Below are positions 22,120 through 32,501 of a stretch of DNA of 64,000 nt, piece after piece (position 1 is the stretch's first letter; each line of letters begins with the position of its first letter). The stretch comes from Trileptium ribeirensis (taxonomy: Eukaryota > Nematoda > Enoplea > Enoplida > Thoracostomopsidae): assembly GCA_030248225.1 (NCBI GenBank), contig JASANE010005263.1:178086-242085 (forward strand), given 5' to 3'. The notes below the pieces were generated by a model. The model worked only from the letters and a program-made list of their open reading frames with translations. It had not been told where the DNA came from and made no database searches. A program made the position numbers and the translations under genes.

Positions 22120-23364
22120 TAGGCTCGCTGATTATTTGGAGTGAGCAAGAATATATATTTCAGTTTCCTGGCACAATTCAAAGCTCCAGTAGAACAATAA
22201 TATAAGATAAATACGAAGGACAAAGGATAAGTAGGTTTTCGCCATTTGGCGGGGTTTTTGCTGTCAGTCATTTTATGTCTGCTATAAGTTACGCTAGGTT
22301 TAATATATCAGCAGAATAAACAATTTCAAAATAAACCTGGTGAAATATAAGAATGCTTCGGAGTAAACCAACGAATGAAAACTGAGAAATACATAATTTT
22401 TTCTTTTGGCTATATATTTATTACAATTTGTCAACTTTATAGAGGTGGTGCAACATTTGGTTTGTCTGTGAAGTTATGCAAACTAACACAATCAGAACGC
22501 TATACAATAGAATTATTTAACCAATCATCAGTCACCTCGTTGTTTCAAATTCAACCGAGTCTAATCATAGTATTTAAGCTGCTTCAGCTCGCTGCAAAAG
22601 ACATGTGCTAGATGATATAATGTTGAGTGTGATATTGTTTGCTGCCTCAATAATACTACCAAAGCGTTTACATAGCTTTATCTAAATTTAAAAGAACCTA
22701 TAAGAAAATTTAAAAAACAGAAAGTCTAGTTTTCGTTAGCAAGTGTTGCAGCGCCAAATAAGAATAAAATAGCAGCTAATGAGGAAAATGTTGCGCGGCG
22801 TCGGAATTTGAGCAAATTTTAACTTAAGCAAAAAGACATAGTGTCGGAGTTTGTGCAGGGTCAAGTTTACGAAAACACAATAACCATTGCACTATAAGCA
22901 AGCAATGGTATAAACAAACCCGCGAGAATTTTTGCACGCATATACGTCAACAAATGCCGCTGCTTGCGCTTATACGTACACCAATTTACTATAGGGTGAA
23001 TATGTGAAAACCATTGCAGTAACACTTGCAGTGGTGCAAACCATTGCACTGTAGCGTGTAAATGTACAGCTCATTACCCGAGCGATAATGATAACTAGTG
23101 CACGCTGGAACGCAACCGCTGATTTCATTACCTGCGCGAATGCAATAGTATCGTCGAAAGCACGATGTGATTGCAATGGATGCTGCGAATGCACAGACAC
23201 GTGCAATGACTATGTTGTTGCACTAATGGGAGCTGAGGTTACAACCATTGCACGAAGCGTGCATCTGATATTTCCATTGCCCTGGACTCGAGGTGCGTGC
23301 AACTATTGTGACCATACTGGCTATAGTGTGCAGTTGCTGCACACAAATAAACGTGAACGACGCA
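22120..23364 (-). repeat. Right arm of long inverted repeat
   Basis: Reverse complement of the left arm. It ends in TGCGTCGTTCACG at the outer edge, read inward on the minus strand. Confidence 0.8.
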
Positions 23365-23490
23365 TAAGACTGACTTCTTGCCCCGCGGCACGGCTACCAT
23401 CTGCTGAGGCTTCGGACCTTGAGTATGTATGGTTAAGACTATTCGCGACAACGGTCGATTGTTGATATAAACCGCAAGTGCATGTAGCAA

Positions 23491-23598
23491 CATTCGAACG
23501 TAACAACATTAATGATGTTGTTACATACAAGCGCTTTGTTGTTACACAGGACCCGCTTTGCGTAACAATCCACGAAGGTTGTTACATACCATCGAATG
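23491..23598. repeat. 108-bp imperfect palindrome
   Basis: CATTCGAACGTAACAAC at the left and GTTGTTACATACCATCGAATG at the right are inverted. GTTGTTAC/GTAACAAC words recur within it. It may be a tiny MITE or a foldback repeat. No target duplication was identified. Confidence 0.6.
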
Positions 23599-24082
23599 TA
23601 ATATTTCTATACACACGTGTGTATATGCTGACGATGTCGAGTAAGAGCACACATTTCGCCGTATACGACGCGTGAAAAATAACTAAAATTTAATAAACTA
23701 ACTTTGTTAGGATACTTTTCACTATGTTGTTTCCACCGTAGAAGAGCTTATGCGGCAAATATTTTGTATATAAAATTCTATAGCAAAATTCAAAATGTTT
23801 ATATTAAACTAAGTGCGGGCGTGAATACCATGGTTTAAACCATCGCCCATACAAACACGTTTAACAGTATGTCGATACACACTTGAAAATAAAAGCATAT
23901 ATGATCTAGATAAGCTATTACAATAGCACTGCAACTTAATAACAATGTATTGAAAAACATAACTCGTAATTTATGACTGAGCGTTGCACAAGGCACAAAG
24001 CAAGCATTGCAACATGCACCGTATAACTGCAAACTGTTGCAAACGTTGGCATAAATGCAACCACTACTAACTGTAGCTGTTC

Positions 24083-24482
24083 TGTTCTCTTTTGTAAATT
24101 TTTAAATGTATCCTTATGCACATGTACACCTATAATTTTATACCTATACGTATATATGCATGTATATGATCATATTTGCTAATACATGATGGTTCAAGTT
24201 ACTTTATAGGGTACTACTGTTCTCTTTTGTAAATTTTTATACGTATCCTTATGCGCATATACACCTATTTTATTCCCATACATATATATGCCTGTATATG
24301 ATCATATTTGCTAATACATGAAGGTTCAAATTACTTTATAGGGTACTAACTGTTCTCTTTTGTAAATTTTTATACGTATCCTTATGCGCATGTGCACCTA
24401 TTTTATGCCTATACGTATATATGCATGTATATGATCATATTTGCTAATATATGAAGGTTCAAATTACTTTATAGGGTACTAC
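24083..24482 (+). repeat. Three tandem units of about 134 bp
   Basis: Units start at 24083, 24218 and 24351 with TGTTCTCTTTTGTAAATTTT. Each contains TATATGATCATATTTGCTAATA and ends ACTTTATAGGGTACTA (quoted in parts). The copies are very similar, so the expansion is recent. Confidence 0.9.
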
Positions 24483-26090
24483 TATAGATAGAGACAATTC
24501 GTTATAGCCGATTTTATGATGCGTTCAACCACAACGCCGCAGACAAAAAAATTAACCCATTCTTAATAGCTAAGAATGTAAACAAAGTGATGTTAACTGT
24601 ATTGAATAGAGTAGGAATGCGGACATACCGCTCGCAAGTAACTGTAAGGATGAGGATGTATTATACAGTTAGACAAAACTTGAAAGCAATGTTACAGCAC
24701 GCAGCTTGTGACGAGAAACTTGCAGTTTTAGCTCTGCACAACAGCTGTCGTAAACCTAAGCTCTGGGCAGATGGCTTACTTTCGTAGTTTCGCTGGAATT
24801 CGACTCTATACATCATCGGCAACTTGATCGGTCTCTTTATTAATGAAAACTCTGCGTTGGGCTAAGGTTCTTAGATTTTCCTAGGACTATGTATATTTAT
24901 TACGTCTATTTTGTAATTTTTTAAATTGTAATTCACTATTTCAGCTAAAATTGCTTTGAAATTGTTGCAAAACTGAGAAAATAAGTCAATTTTCCCTGTT
25001 TATCAAATTATGTCCCTTAATTGCATCATGTGTGTTCCTTAAGCGCAAAATTGAGGATATAGGGGACGGTTTGATTTAGCGAAAAAATTACGCGAGGTAG
25101 CGCTGCATCTTTATGACTTTTACGACACAGAATATGATCGGTCAGAGATTTAAACTATATAATTTTTCAATCGATAAAATGAAACCTTTCATCACACACA
25201 TACTGAATTACAGTCCCTTATATTGTCTGCACCAGGAGCAACATCTGTAAAACCGCTGTGAGCATCTGTTGCTGAGTTATGACGATTAAATGCTATACCA
25301 TGAATCATTTGCAATAGTTATGCGATCTTAATTAAATGATACAAGGCCCTACTACCTAGTACTGTAATTGGCAATATTAAATTTTTTCAACAATTATGGT
25401 GTATGGGTAAATTTTTTGATCATCTGAACTAAAGCTCGACCAGCTAAGTCGACTTCTACCAAAATCCTCATAACTGGTGATATAGTAGTTAAGGAAGTAA
25501 AAGATGAGTCCATTAACGTCGTTCTAATCGAGGGATATGACTCGATCTTAGAGACGTCCGAGCAGCGATCTACGGGATTCAATAAGCTTCTGACACATCC
25601 ATGAGTCCGCTTTAGGCGCGGATAGCTGGATTTTTTGTCAAGTCAGTTCACGATCGTATAAGCGATCAACGGGAACAAATCACTATTTACCGTTATGCAC
25701 GCGTACGCGATTTGCGATGCAGCAACGCGTAGACGCTGTTCGGGATCACTATTTTGCGATTTAGCTTCGCGTTTTGCTTACTGCGAACAAGTGGCAACGC
25801 GACTACCAATCGCATTTTTTCTGGTATGCTATAATACACAAATTGATTTTAAACATCATGTATGCTGCAGAATGTAATTTGTTGAACCCGGACAAACGTA
25901 CAAAATAGACAAATGTGCACGAACGCACAATCCATTTGTACATCGTAGCGCCCATGTTCGAGTTCACAAAAATGCGAATATATACCAATGGCAAAAAAGT
26001 AGAAGGCGAATTTCTGCGCGAATCAATTCGTAATTTTGAACAAAGGAAAACCCTGCTGTACTCAGCGAAAGTGGAGTCACGCAAGGATTA
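24483..26090. other. Unassigned intergenic DNA with two short open frames
   Basis: There is no recognised gene. A 58-codon stop-to-stop frame without ATG at 25428-25604 (+) reads smoothly (TKILITGDIVVKEVKDE, VVLIEGYDSILETSEQ). Another frame at about 25915-26109 (+) contains MRIYTNGKKVEGEFL. I recognise neither. They may be exon or retroelement fragments, or chance. Confidence 0.4.
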
Positions 26091-26598
26091 TGCGGCGTTC
26101 ACGTTATAATGTCCCCGCTGTTTGGCACTTTTGTCTAGTCGCGACCCTACCGTATAGACAGTCAGGGTGACACCCATGCTATAAATCAATTGCCGAGGGT
26201 GTACCACACACCCCTAGCTACTACATTTTTCTTGACAGTGTCGTACACACTTTTGGCTACCAATTTGGCGTGAATTAACTATAACGGACACCGTCTGTAG
26301 CTAATGCGGTTTATTAGTCATCTGTCCTGTGTAGTTGTTTCTAAATTTACGATATTTGTATCTAGCCTATATGAACATTGCTCAAATAATTCCGAACCGA
26401 ACACTGTCAATAAAACTGCCAGAAGACACGGTGTGCCTGACACTGTCCAGAAGTGGTAATACGCGTAACTAGCTACCTTTAAATAAATTTATTAAAAACA
26501 TGAGGGTGTATAAGACACCCTGTTGTCAACAGTGTGCGTGACACTGTGTAGTGTACATTTTTTCCAAACGTTGGAAACATTATAACGTGAACGCCGCA
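26091..26598. mobile_element. Harbinger-type MITE A
   Basis: This 508-bp element has ends TGCGGCGTTCACGTTATAAT in inverted orientation and TTA on both flanks (26088-26090 and 26599-26601). The ends resemble those of the large element at 18721. The interior has many short complementary words built on ACACTGTC/GACAGTGT. A relative, with its interior in the opposite orientation, is at 29529-29993. It lies about 450 bp beyond the end of the amidase gene. Confidence 0.82.
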
Positions 26599-27051
26599 TT
26601 AAAGATCGTCAAGACACAGTTGCCTCGAAGTAGTTTCAGACGGAGCGCAGAGATATTGTGATAATGCTGACTGAACTCCGTGTCCCGGATTCAGACCAAG
26701 CGAGTAAATGACTTACAGTTTGTGTCGTTCTCGATATTTAATACATGTAAAGAGAAACTATAATAGCGATAAATTTAACTCGGTCTGATATTTCAATCCA
26801 TTCTAGAGTCCAATTCAAGGCTCACCAGATGTGAATCAGTGATACGCGATATCCTTGAGATGTAGCTAACGAACTGCATTCACGAAAAAATTTCTTATAC
26901 ACTCATGCTAAAAGCATATATCACATTTCTTCTGCATTTTATTTTATATGCCAAAATTAGCGTATATCTATTTTTCCATTTGTAATTCAGAAAATATTAC
27001 AAAATAAATTAGGCTAATTAAATTGTTGTGTGAGTAAGCCTTTTCTTGACT

Positions 27052-28026
27052 TTATGGCATGAAGTTTGGTGACGATTGCCTTATCCACCTGTACAGCTGT
27101 CGGCACGATGGGCGACATTTACAACACCTTCTGTAAGGTATTCCACAACACGGGTGTTTGTACGTGCGCACCATATATCTAGTACCCTGTCGCGCATAGC
27201 CATAACTATTAACGTTATATGTCGGGTGATACCACGGCTTGTAGCCGGGTTGAACTTGATTAATCGACGGATTGCTGTTTTGATTATCCGTTTCAGGAAT
27301 CGGAATATCCGGAAGCACGTTACCGTGTATACCTGATCCTTGTTTCTTCGTAGAGATTCCACTCTGTTTTGAGTATTCGATATAGTTATCGCGTAGCTCA
27401 GGCGTCTCTTTCGGGACGCGATTAATATTACGATCAGCAAGTTTTGCCCACTCGTACGCAACTCGTAACAGTACCGATTCGTCTTCTGGACGAGCTATCG
27501 CTTCAATTGTATAAGGCATCTGCGAGTTAGAGAAGCCAATGGGGATCACAATTGATGGAAATCCAGAAAAAGGAGAAATTTTTGCACTGGGCCGTTCATT
27601 ACTTGGGTCAATCTGGCAATATTGAAGATGATCTAAAAGTTGCATAATATCAGATGCCTGTGCTGGCCATGTGAATACGTTTATGCCACTGGTACTGTTA
27701 TCAGTTTGGTAATACTGCATTTTGTCGAGCAATATTGACTGAATCGTTTCTGTTATATTATGTAAATGTTCACATTCGTCACCAGAGCCGGTTGTTTCTG
27801 CGATCGAGCCATATTTTGACTGAAAATCTGGGACACCGTCCACACTGTCGGTTGTGAAATTTGACATACTAAGCCAATTATTTAATGAGCCCCATCGTGT
27901 TCGGGAAAAATAATTTTCCAATGCGGACTTTGACTTTAACTCATAGCACTGTGATGAATTTTTTTCCACCGCAAAATCCAATATTGCATTTGCAAGCCTA
28001 CTTTGGTCTTCTTCTGTGAAAGCAAT
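27052..28026 (-). CDS. Amidase-like protein, exon 5 (C-terminal part)
   Basis: The acceptor (minus strand caacatttttcag) is at 28027-28028. The exon starts in phase 0 at ATT GCT TTC, so the ATG at 28080 that would lengthen the ORF lies in the intron. It encodes residues 326-649. SPFSGFPSIVIPIGF and LLRVAYEWAKLADRN are the conserved C-terminal strand and helix of the amidase-signature fold. These are followed by a tail with GYKPWYHPTYNVNSYGYARQ and a Cys-rich end (HPCCGIPYRRCCKCRPSC). Four N-x-S/T sites fit a secreted protein. The tail is not part of the family domain and its role is unknown. Shadow ORFs at 27076-27461 are ignored. Confidence 0.88.
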   Translation of the reverse strand: MAFTEEDQSRLANAILDFAVEKNSSQCYELKSKSALENYFSRTRWGSLNNWLSMSNFTTDSVDGVPDFQSKYGSIAETTGSGDECEHLHNITETIQSILLDKMQYYQTDNSTSGINVFTWPAQASDIMQLLDHLQYCQIDPSNERPSAKISPFSGFPSIVIPIGFSNSQMPYTIEAIARPEDESVLLRVAYEWAKLADRNINRVPKETPELRDNYIEYSKQSGISTKKQGSGIHGNVLPDIPIPETDNQNSNPSINQVQPGYKPWYHPTYNVNSYGYARQGTRYMVRTYKHPCCGIPYRRCCKCRPSCRQLYRWIRQSSPNFMP

Positions 28027-29204
28027 CTGAAAAATGTTGAGCAAAGTGCAATTTATATACAGTATTTGTGAAAAAACCAATGATACTACTAATTAAATGA
28101 TAGGCGTAGTAAAGGGGGGCACCGGAACCTCCGGTGCCTCCAGGCATGCCACCCGTGAAGCTTGACAGTAAGGATTAGTACATTTTTAAATATTGTGCTC
28201 CACCTAGCAAATATCGTGTCCCTGTGCTGACTGTTCCGGCTACATTGCTGAATGAACTTTACTACTTATGGAACGTGTTGCACACCGATGCCAAGTGTTG
28301 ATGCTTGGATTGGATTTAAGACTGAACTCGCATCGAAAAGTGGCTATAGTTGTTTCATAATTTAGCAAATTTTGCATTAAAATCAAATTGAAACTTGGCC
28401 TAGTTTTAGAGAAATCATTTGGTTAAAAAGCTTAATTCGCATATCCATTTTGGGAGTCATTATACCTTATAAATTTTATTCAACGATTTCTGTTTTTGGT
28501 TTAGAGGTGACAACAGCGTAATTATTAGCCCGGCCAGAAATCTTCAAGAGCAAGCGCGAAGTCTGGCCTGAAACGCGCATAGTAGCAGACATGTTGGTAA
28601 ATAATATTTTCTTAAGGAATTCTAAATTTATCGAACTGTTATTGTGTCTAGATGTTAATTTCAGCTAGTTTAGTTACCTAAAAATCTATTATATATAGGA
28701 TACTATACAGGCAATAATTCACTCTCCATAACACCTGTCATACGCAGTTATACACCTGATGAATGCAAGCAACGATAGACCCCAACTTATCATGAATTCC
28801 AGGTGGGCCACGCCCCTTTGAGATTGCGTGTGCTCATCCTCAACCCAAAGAAAACAGCTGAGATATGAGTGTAATATTTTGAACATCTGCATATCATTTG
28901 TCTTAGTAGTTTATACTGATGTCTCTGATTTTTGACTTTTGCATAGGCTGTGTAAATTTTAGGCAATGGAAGATTTTATAAGTATAAAAGATTTCGTATT
29001 CCCTGAACTTGGATTGCCGTCTTCCTGAAATTTCCTTGCCCCTTCTAAGATAGAAGTGTGGATACTTGTCTGTCATCGTGATAATAAAGAACTAGAACTA
29101 CACTCAGGTATTTGTTATCAGGTCAAACTACGTAAAAGCCTGGGTGCGTCTAATGAAAATTTTAAATATATATACCATCTTGACGTCAAAACCAGAGTCA
29201 ATAT

Positions 29205-30640
29205 GTGGCTTCTAAGCATGGGCATTACCTCCGGTGTAACCGACGTCGGGTACCCCACTTGTCGGAACCCGGGTCGTGCGTCAAGTCCCCGGTTACACCA
29301 GTCAGGTACCCGGGTGTCAGGTATTTTGAATATTAACTAAAATTTATTTTCCACCGCCTTACCGGAAAAATGACTTTTTACCTTAGAAAATATCGCTAGC
29401 CCAAAAGCAAGATCAGGGTAATAGAAGTACACACGCCGTACATGGACATACACATGATTCAGAAGACGTCCAGGTTCCTATTTTAAACACCAAGAATTTT
29501 AATTTCGATACAAGGCTTCTCCTAATAATGCGGCGTTCACGTTACAATGTCCCCTACGTTCGGAACCTATGTACACCACACAGTGTCAGGAACACTGTCG
29601 AAAACAGGGTGTCTTCAACACCCCATGTTTTATAAATTTTTTCCCATGTGGATTAGGTAAGGGTATTGCCACTTCTCGACAGTGTCAAGCACACGGTGTA
29701 TTTTTGCAGTTTTGTTGACAGTGTGTGGCATTATTTCATCACCGTTCATATAAAAAATACACAGCACAGTTGACTAATAAACTGCATTAGCTACAAACGG
29801 TGTCCGTTACAGTTAATTTGCTCCAAATTGGTAGCTAAGTGTGTGTACACTGTAAAGAAAAATGGATGTGTCGTACACACTCGGCAATTGATTTACAGTA
29901 AGGGTGTCAGTCACCCTGACTGTCTATACGGTAATGTCACTATAGGGGGACAAAAGTTCCAAACAGCGGGGACATTATAACGTGAACGCCGCAATAGAAC
30001 AGAGACGAATTTTTATTAATTATATAAGCTAAATGCTATTTCTCACCGCTATGTGTCTCATAAACTTCTAGCATTATAGGTAGAGACCCGCGTATTCACA
30101 AATTCAAAAGTTTGTATTACAAAAAACTAAAACGAGAACGCAATAACAAACTTAGGAATGCATCTGAACAAATAGGTAGCAAGAAAATAACCAGCTCATG
30201 CCAGGGTTCTGCAAAATGCATCTTTTATATTATGTTATATCTAACCTAAAGGTAATTGGTTTGCCACTAGATACATGTAATTTAGAAGTCTTTAAAACAT
30301 GGGAAACAGCCTGCACAAATACCTAACTATATAGCAATCCTGATTTAAACAGTCTAAAATGAGTTTCTGCAAGCTTAAGTTTATCGCGGGGGTCGGGTGC
30401 CACTTTTGAAGGCGCCGCCAACGGATGTATCCGGGGAAAAATGGAAAAAATTAAACGCGTATTCAGAATTGTTATACACAAAGTATGATGTAATTTCCAA
30501 AAATGTTGCATATCTATATTCATTTACGAGTTTATGAAACGGCTAAATACGCGTTATTCTTTTTGTACGCAGCAAAAACATTGAGTCAAGTTTTGACTAT
30601 TCAGTCGGTTCTTTTCAACCCTAAGCTTGAGTTTAACTTT
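29205..30640 (+). repeat. Repeat family R3, copy 1, interrupted by MITE B
   Basis: It matches 56528-57170 in order. Landmarks are GTCAGGTATTTTGAATATTA, TTTATTTTCCACCGCCTTACCG, ACATACACATGATTC, GGCTTCTCCTAATAAT and, after the MITE, TTAAACAGTCTAAAATGA and GGCTAAATACGCGTTA. The other copy lacks the MITE and gives the approximate empty site CCTAATAATAC. It is non-coding and lies in intron 4 of the amidase gene. Confidence 0.7.
29529..29993. mobile_element. Harbinger-type MITE B
   Basis: The 465-bp element has ends TGCGGCGTTCACGTTACAAT and, inverted at the right, TGCGGCGTTCACGTTATAAT. The flanks are TAA and ATA, so the 3-bp duplication is imperfect. The interior matches MITE A in reverse orientation (GTGTCCGTTA-AGTTAATT, TGACTAATAAACTGCATTAGC). 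Confidence 0.8.
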
Positions 30641-31722
30641 AATTCGATTGGAGTCAAATTTTGATTTAATGTGAAGTTAACTTGTGAAAATGTTCGTGAA
30701 CACATTGATGTTAAAGTACAGGGCCCGAATTGCATTCGCTAATATCATTATGGAACAGAAAAATATAGAAATCGGATATGGCTGTCAAAATCCGAGTTTT
30801 GTTCTCTTACAACGTTTTGTACCAGTTGTCAAAAGAGGATGGTTGGGGACGCATCTTCAGTTTACTCTTGCATAATGGATTGCTATAGTAATGGCTTCTA
30901 CTGTCTTGGCTCATCTCGCGGTTATGAAGCTTTTTGCTTCGTATAAGGGCTTTGTAATCAAAATTAAAAATATTCATCCTTTTTATTTTATAATCCATTG
31001 TTTGGATATTATCTTGTACAAACAGAACATATATCTAGAGAGTTTTAACACGACAATTGTGATCTAGAAACTAAATTTTATCTAAATGTAACTAATTTAT
31101 TAAAAATAAATGGAAAAGTTAATTAGACGCAGTATTAAAAATCGTCTCGTTTGGTAAAGTAAACTCTACTATAATCTATCAAATCCACTGGCACTCTGTT
31201 TCGAAGCTATTCTTTACAAATCAGTTAAGAAAAAGGGCCTTGATATACCACAGAAGGACGTTGTGAAATTTCTGCAAAGGGAACATGCGTATACCCTTTT
31301 AATATCACGTCCCCAGAAAACATGTAAGCGTGCGCGATATATTGTATCAGTAGATAGAAAACAGGGGTTTTGCGCCCCCCACCGGTGGGGACCGGTGGTG
31401 GTGAGTCATGTGTTGGGCATTACTCTTATTTATATGTATATATGTATAGGTATATATGTTTAGCATACATGCATACGTATAGATGTTTATTGTATATATA
31501 TAAATACAGACATGCAAAGTAGTATAGTGGGAGGAGCACGAACAACGAGGATCCGAGGATCCCAATTTCTCCTTTTTTGTCCAATATGTTTTTGTTTGGG
31601 TTCCTGGTACGGGTTAGCACTTGGCCATGTGGTGGTGCTGGGTTGTACCATGGTGTCAGCGTGTGCCGGGTACTTGCTTTTTTATACGTGACATTAATTA
31701 AATTTTGGGTGACGGGTATTTT
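30641..31722. other. Intron 4 DNA, no gene seen
   Basis: This is AT-rich sequence with a perfect 14-bp palindrome CCCCACCGGTGGGG at 31377-31390 and a TATATGTA/TATATATA microsatellite around 31430-31505. The left end of the Polinton-like element must lie here or in the adjacent minisatellite, but no inverted partner of its right end was found. Confidence 0.4.
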
Positions 31723-32240
31723 AACACACCCGTTAGGGCGTAGTAGTGTTTTCAACATTTTAACACATCTGTAAGTGTATATAGCATAGTTTTCTGTACT
31801 TTAACACCTCTGTAAGGGTTTAATGATATTTTCACCTGGCAAACACATCCATCGAGGTGGTACGCTGTTTTAGTGGGAAACATAAAAAGTGGTATTACAC
31901 TGTTTCGGATTTTTGGCACAACTGTAAAGGGTATTGTATTGTTTTCAAACTTTTGACACATCCGTAAGGGTTTAATATTTTTCTCGAACATTTAACACGT
32001 CCGTAAGGGTATAATAGTGTTTTCGGCGTTTTAGCACATCCGTAATGGATAATAGTGTTTTCGACTGGGCAACACATCTGTAAGGGCGTAGTAGTGTTTT
32101 CGACATTTTAACACATCTGTAAGGGTGTAACAGTGTTTTCGGCATTTTGGCACATCTGTAACGGTGTAACAGTGGTTTCGGCATTTTGGCAGACCCGTAA
32201 CGGAGTAATAGCGTTTTCCACTATGAAACACATTTGTTGG
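31723..32240 (+). repeat. 39-bp minisatellite at the 5' side of the Polinton-like element
   Basis: About 13 imperfect units of 36-41 bp occur, with consensus words ACATCTGTAAGGGTGTA, ATAGTGTTTTCGGCATTT and TAAC. Because 39 is divisible by three, it creates spurious repetitive ORFs on the minus strand. It ends about 120 bp before the TATA box of the polymerase gene. Confidence 0.85.
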
Positions 32241-32361
32241 GTATATTATTCTTGTCGACTACCAATCAGCAGCGCAAATATAATCTCGACATATTTGTAT
32301 TGTAGGTGAAAATCCTTGTATTGCTACTGCATACCTACCAGCGTGTGGTTTTGTCAGAGAG

Positions 32362-32425
32362 TATATAAAGGGATGTAGATTTAATATTTGGTCATTCCAT
32401 AATTTGCGTTGGTGCAAAACGGTTG
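32362..32425 (+). promoter_or_regulatory. TATA / initiator / DPE core promoter of the polymerase gene
   Basis: TATATAAAG is at 32362-32370. The initiator TCATTC is at 32393-32398, with its A at 32394, about 30 bp from the TATA box. GGTTG is at 32421-32425, which is +28 to +32 and fits the RGWYV downstream element. The ATG follows at 32502. All three spacings agree with arthropod-style core promoters. Sequence match only. Confidence 0.5.
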
Positions 32426-32501
32426 ATTATATTTTCGACCTCTCTTGTTTCAGTCGATTAACGCAATATTAATACACTATAATAATCTCTTAAAAGCAAT
32501 A

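Larger units (their letters stand above)
18721..23364. mobile_element. 4.6 kb PIF/Harbinger-type element with kilobase inverted arms
   Basis: The ends TGTGTCGTTCACGTTTATTT (left) and TGCGTCGTTCACGTTTATTT (right, inverted) are flanked by the 3-bp duplication TAA (18718-18720 and 23365-23367), as in PIF/Harbinger elements. Inverted homology continues inward over about 18721-20150 and 22120-23364. Landmarks include the GTGTGCAGCAACTGCAC block, TGCGAATGCACAGACACGTG, AAAGCGTTTACATAGCTTTA, TACGAAGGACAAAG and GTAGAACAATAATA. Arms carry many copies of GCAATGGTTG- and GTTGCAC-like words, possibly binding sites. The central 2 kb is AT-rich, and no transposase or DNA-binding partner gene is visible, so the element is non-autonomous. 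ORFs of 110-150 codons in the arms are symmetric artefacts of the repeat. Confidence 0.8.

Noticed and set aside
31752..32231. Minus-strand repetitive ORFs resembling a repeat protein
   Set aside because: Produced by the 39-bp minisatellite (13 codons per unit). No start context or homologue.
31723..32240. CRISPR-like array
   Set aside because: Repeats are contiguous and degenerate, with no conserved repeat/unique spacer alternation, in a eukaryotic transposon.
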